Assembly: GCA_963169355.1 (NCBI GenBank)
Contig: CAUJCR010000008.1
Location: 1-64,000 of the forward strand
Length of the DNA: 64,000 nt
Source: Bacteroidota bacterium
GTDB lineage: Bacteria; Bacteroidota; Bacteroidia; B-17B0; Aurantibacillaceae
Reading direction: 5' to 3'
Made by a program: the position numbers and the translations under genes. Numbering within the stretch: position 1 is the first letter of the stretch; each line of letters opens with the position of its first letter. The notes beneath the pieces are model-generated. The model searched no databases. It was given only the letters and a program-made list of their open reading frames with translations, and was not told the origin of the DNA. Below are positions 63,194-64,000 of the stretch, in pieces.

Positions 63194-64000
63194 ATTATAT
63201 TATTTTTTGGGTATTGGCGGCATTGGTATGTCTGCTTTGGCGAGGTATTTTAACCACTATCAAAAAATAGTAGATGGCTATGATAAAACGGCAAGTGCCT
63301 TAACTAATGAGTTAAAAGAAGAGCATATCAAAATTCATTTTAACGAAGATGTAGAGTATGTAAAGAACTTATTTTCCCAATATAAAAAGGAAGAAATTCT
63401 AATAATTTACACACCTGCAATTCCAAAAGAACATACCGAATACCAATACATTTTAAAAAACGAATACCTAATTTTAAAACGCTCACAAGTTTTAGGCGAA
63501 ATTACCAAGCAATTTAAAACTATTGCCATTGCAGGCACGCATGGCAAAACTACCACCACTACTTTAGTAACACATTTATTAAAGTCTGCTGGCATAGATT
63601 GTTACGCATTTTTGGGTGGTATTTCTCAAAATTATCACACCAATCTAATTCTTGGAAATTCAGAAAACAAAGAAGCTTATGTAGTGGTAGAGGCAGATGA
63701 ATACGATCGTTCGTTTTTAACCCTTAACCCTTTTATTTCGGTGATAACCAGTGTTGATGCCGATCATTTGGATATTTATGGAGATGCGGATGCTATGCAC
63801 GAAACTTATACTCAATTTGCCTCTCAAGTAAAAGATGGGGGGACTTTGATTGTTAAAAAAAATGTTGATAACGATTTGAATATCAAAAATAAACGACTAC
63901 TCTACTCCTTAAATTTAGATACTGAATATTCTGCTAATTCTATTCAAATTATTGATGGAGAATTTTGTTATAACATCAATAGCCCAATAGAAACTATAAA
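63174..64000 (+). CDS. murC: UDP-MurNAc:L-alanine ligase MurC (partial, runs off the window)
   Basis: MurC adds L-alanine to UDP-MurNAc. The visible 275 residues begin at the ATG at 63174 within the murG coding region and include the Rossmann loop YFLGIGGIGMSALARYF, the P-loop AGTHGKTTTTT (120-130), VEADEYDRSFL and DADHLDIYGD, as in intact MurC. The reading frame is open to the window edge, where about 40 percent of the normal length is still missing. Nothing suggests that the gene is broken. Confidence 0.94.
   Translation, partial: MNILNYKLYYFLGIGGIGMSALARYFNHYQKIVDGYDKTASALTNELKEEHIKIHFNEDVEYVKNLFSQYKKEEILIIYTPAIPKEHTEYQYILKNEYLILKRSQVLGEITKQFKTIAIAGTHGKTTTTTLVTHLLKSAGIDCYAFLGGISQNYHTNLILGNSENKEAYVVVEADEYDRSFLTLNPFISVITSVDADHLDIYGDADAMHETYTQFASQVKDGGTLIVKKNVDNDLNIKNKRLLYSLNLDTEYSANSIQIIDGEFCYNINSPIETI

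Overview
The window is chromosomal DNA of a low-GC Bacteroidota. Evidence for the phylum: C-terminal sorting domains of the type IX secretion system (types A and B), a PorP/SprF-family protein, the long form of IspG, the rpmB-rpmG-DUF4295 ribosomal cassette, an FtsL-like protein and PASTA-tailed transpeptidase in the dcw cluster, and repeated TAnnTTTG elements (the Bacteroidota -7 box) before genes. The sequence does not support a genus; a free-living aerobe with a partial denitrification step is plausible.

Layout. 1-2100 is an accessory patch: a small lipoprotein gene between two 30-bp inverted repeats, an orphan ORF6N-domain gene, and about 770 bp of gene-free, hairpin-rich repeats. 2147-6751 holds a LuxR-type response regulator, guaA, a LysM/periplasmic-binding-fold protein and a DUF502 membrane protein. 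6912-9436 is a nitrite-reductase cluster (nirK, an FGE-fold lipoprotein, a SCO copper chaperone). 9443-23109 is mostly minus strand: DUF58 protein, a membrane pyrophosphatase fused to a YceI domain, a DUF255 thioredoxin protein, a RecD-like helicase, a small T9SS trio, ispG, engB and a GlsB/OlsB-like acyltransferase. 23264-29031 carries a sodium/solute symporter and a surface-glycan-like set (two FkbM methyltransferases, a GT39-like membrane protein, a SAM methyltransferase).

29043-33426 is translation and protein targeting (ftsY, DUF4295, rpmG, rpmB, DEAD-box helicase), with a SIMPL-domain gene placed between the ribosomal cassette and ftsY. 33686-38386 is one 1566-residue secreted T9SS protein. 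38521-52012 is housekeeping: surE-lpxB-SpoIID operon, RidA, an RRM protein, P5C dehydrogenase, a TrmN6-like methyltransferase, PBP4, an aminotransferase, methylmalonyl-CoA epimerase, another T9SS protein, ispF and a GlsA-like acyltransferase.

52280 to the window end is the division/cell-wall cluster mraZ-rsmH-ftsL-ftsI-murE-mraY-murD-(extra MurD C-terminal domain)-ftsW-murG-murC, with murC cut by the window edge. It is read in one direction with short gaps or overlaps and is preceded by 10-bp tandem repeats that look like MraZ operator boxes.

Most genes are ordinary. The most unusual items are the free-standing MurD C-terminal domain between murD and ftsW, the pyrophosphatase-YceI fusion with a glutamate shifted to the TM5 region, the cysteine-less FGE-fold protein in the nirK cluster, a 161-bp MITE-like element, and the inverted-repeat-flanked lipoprotein gene. 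I saw no CRISPR array, rRNA, tRNA, prophage or complete insertion sequence.
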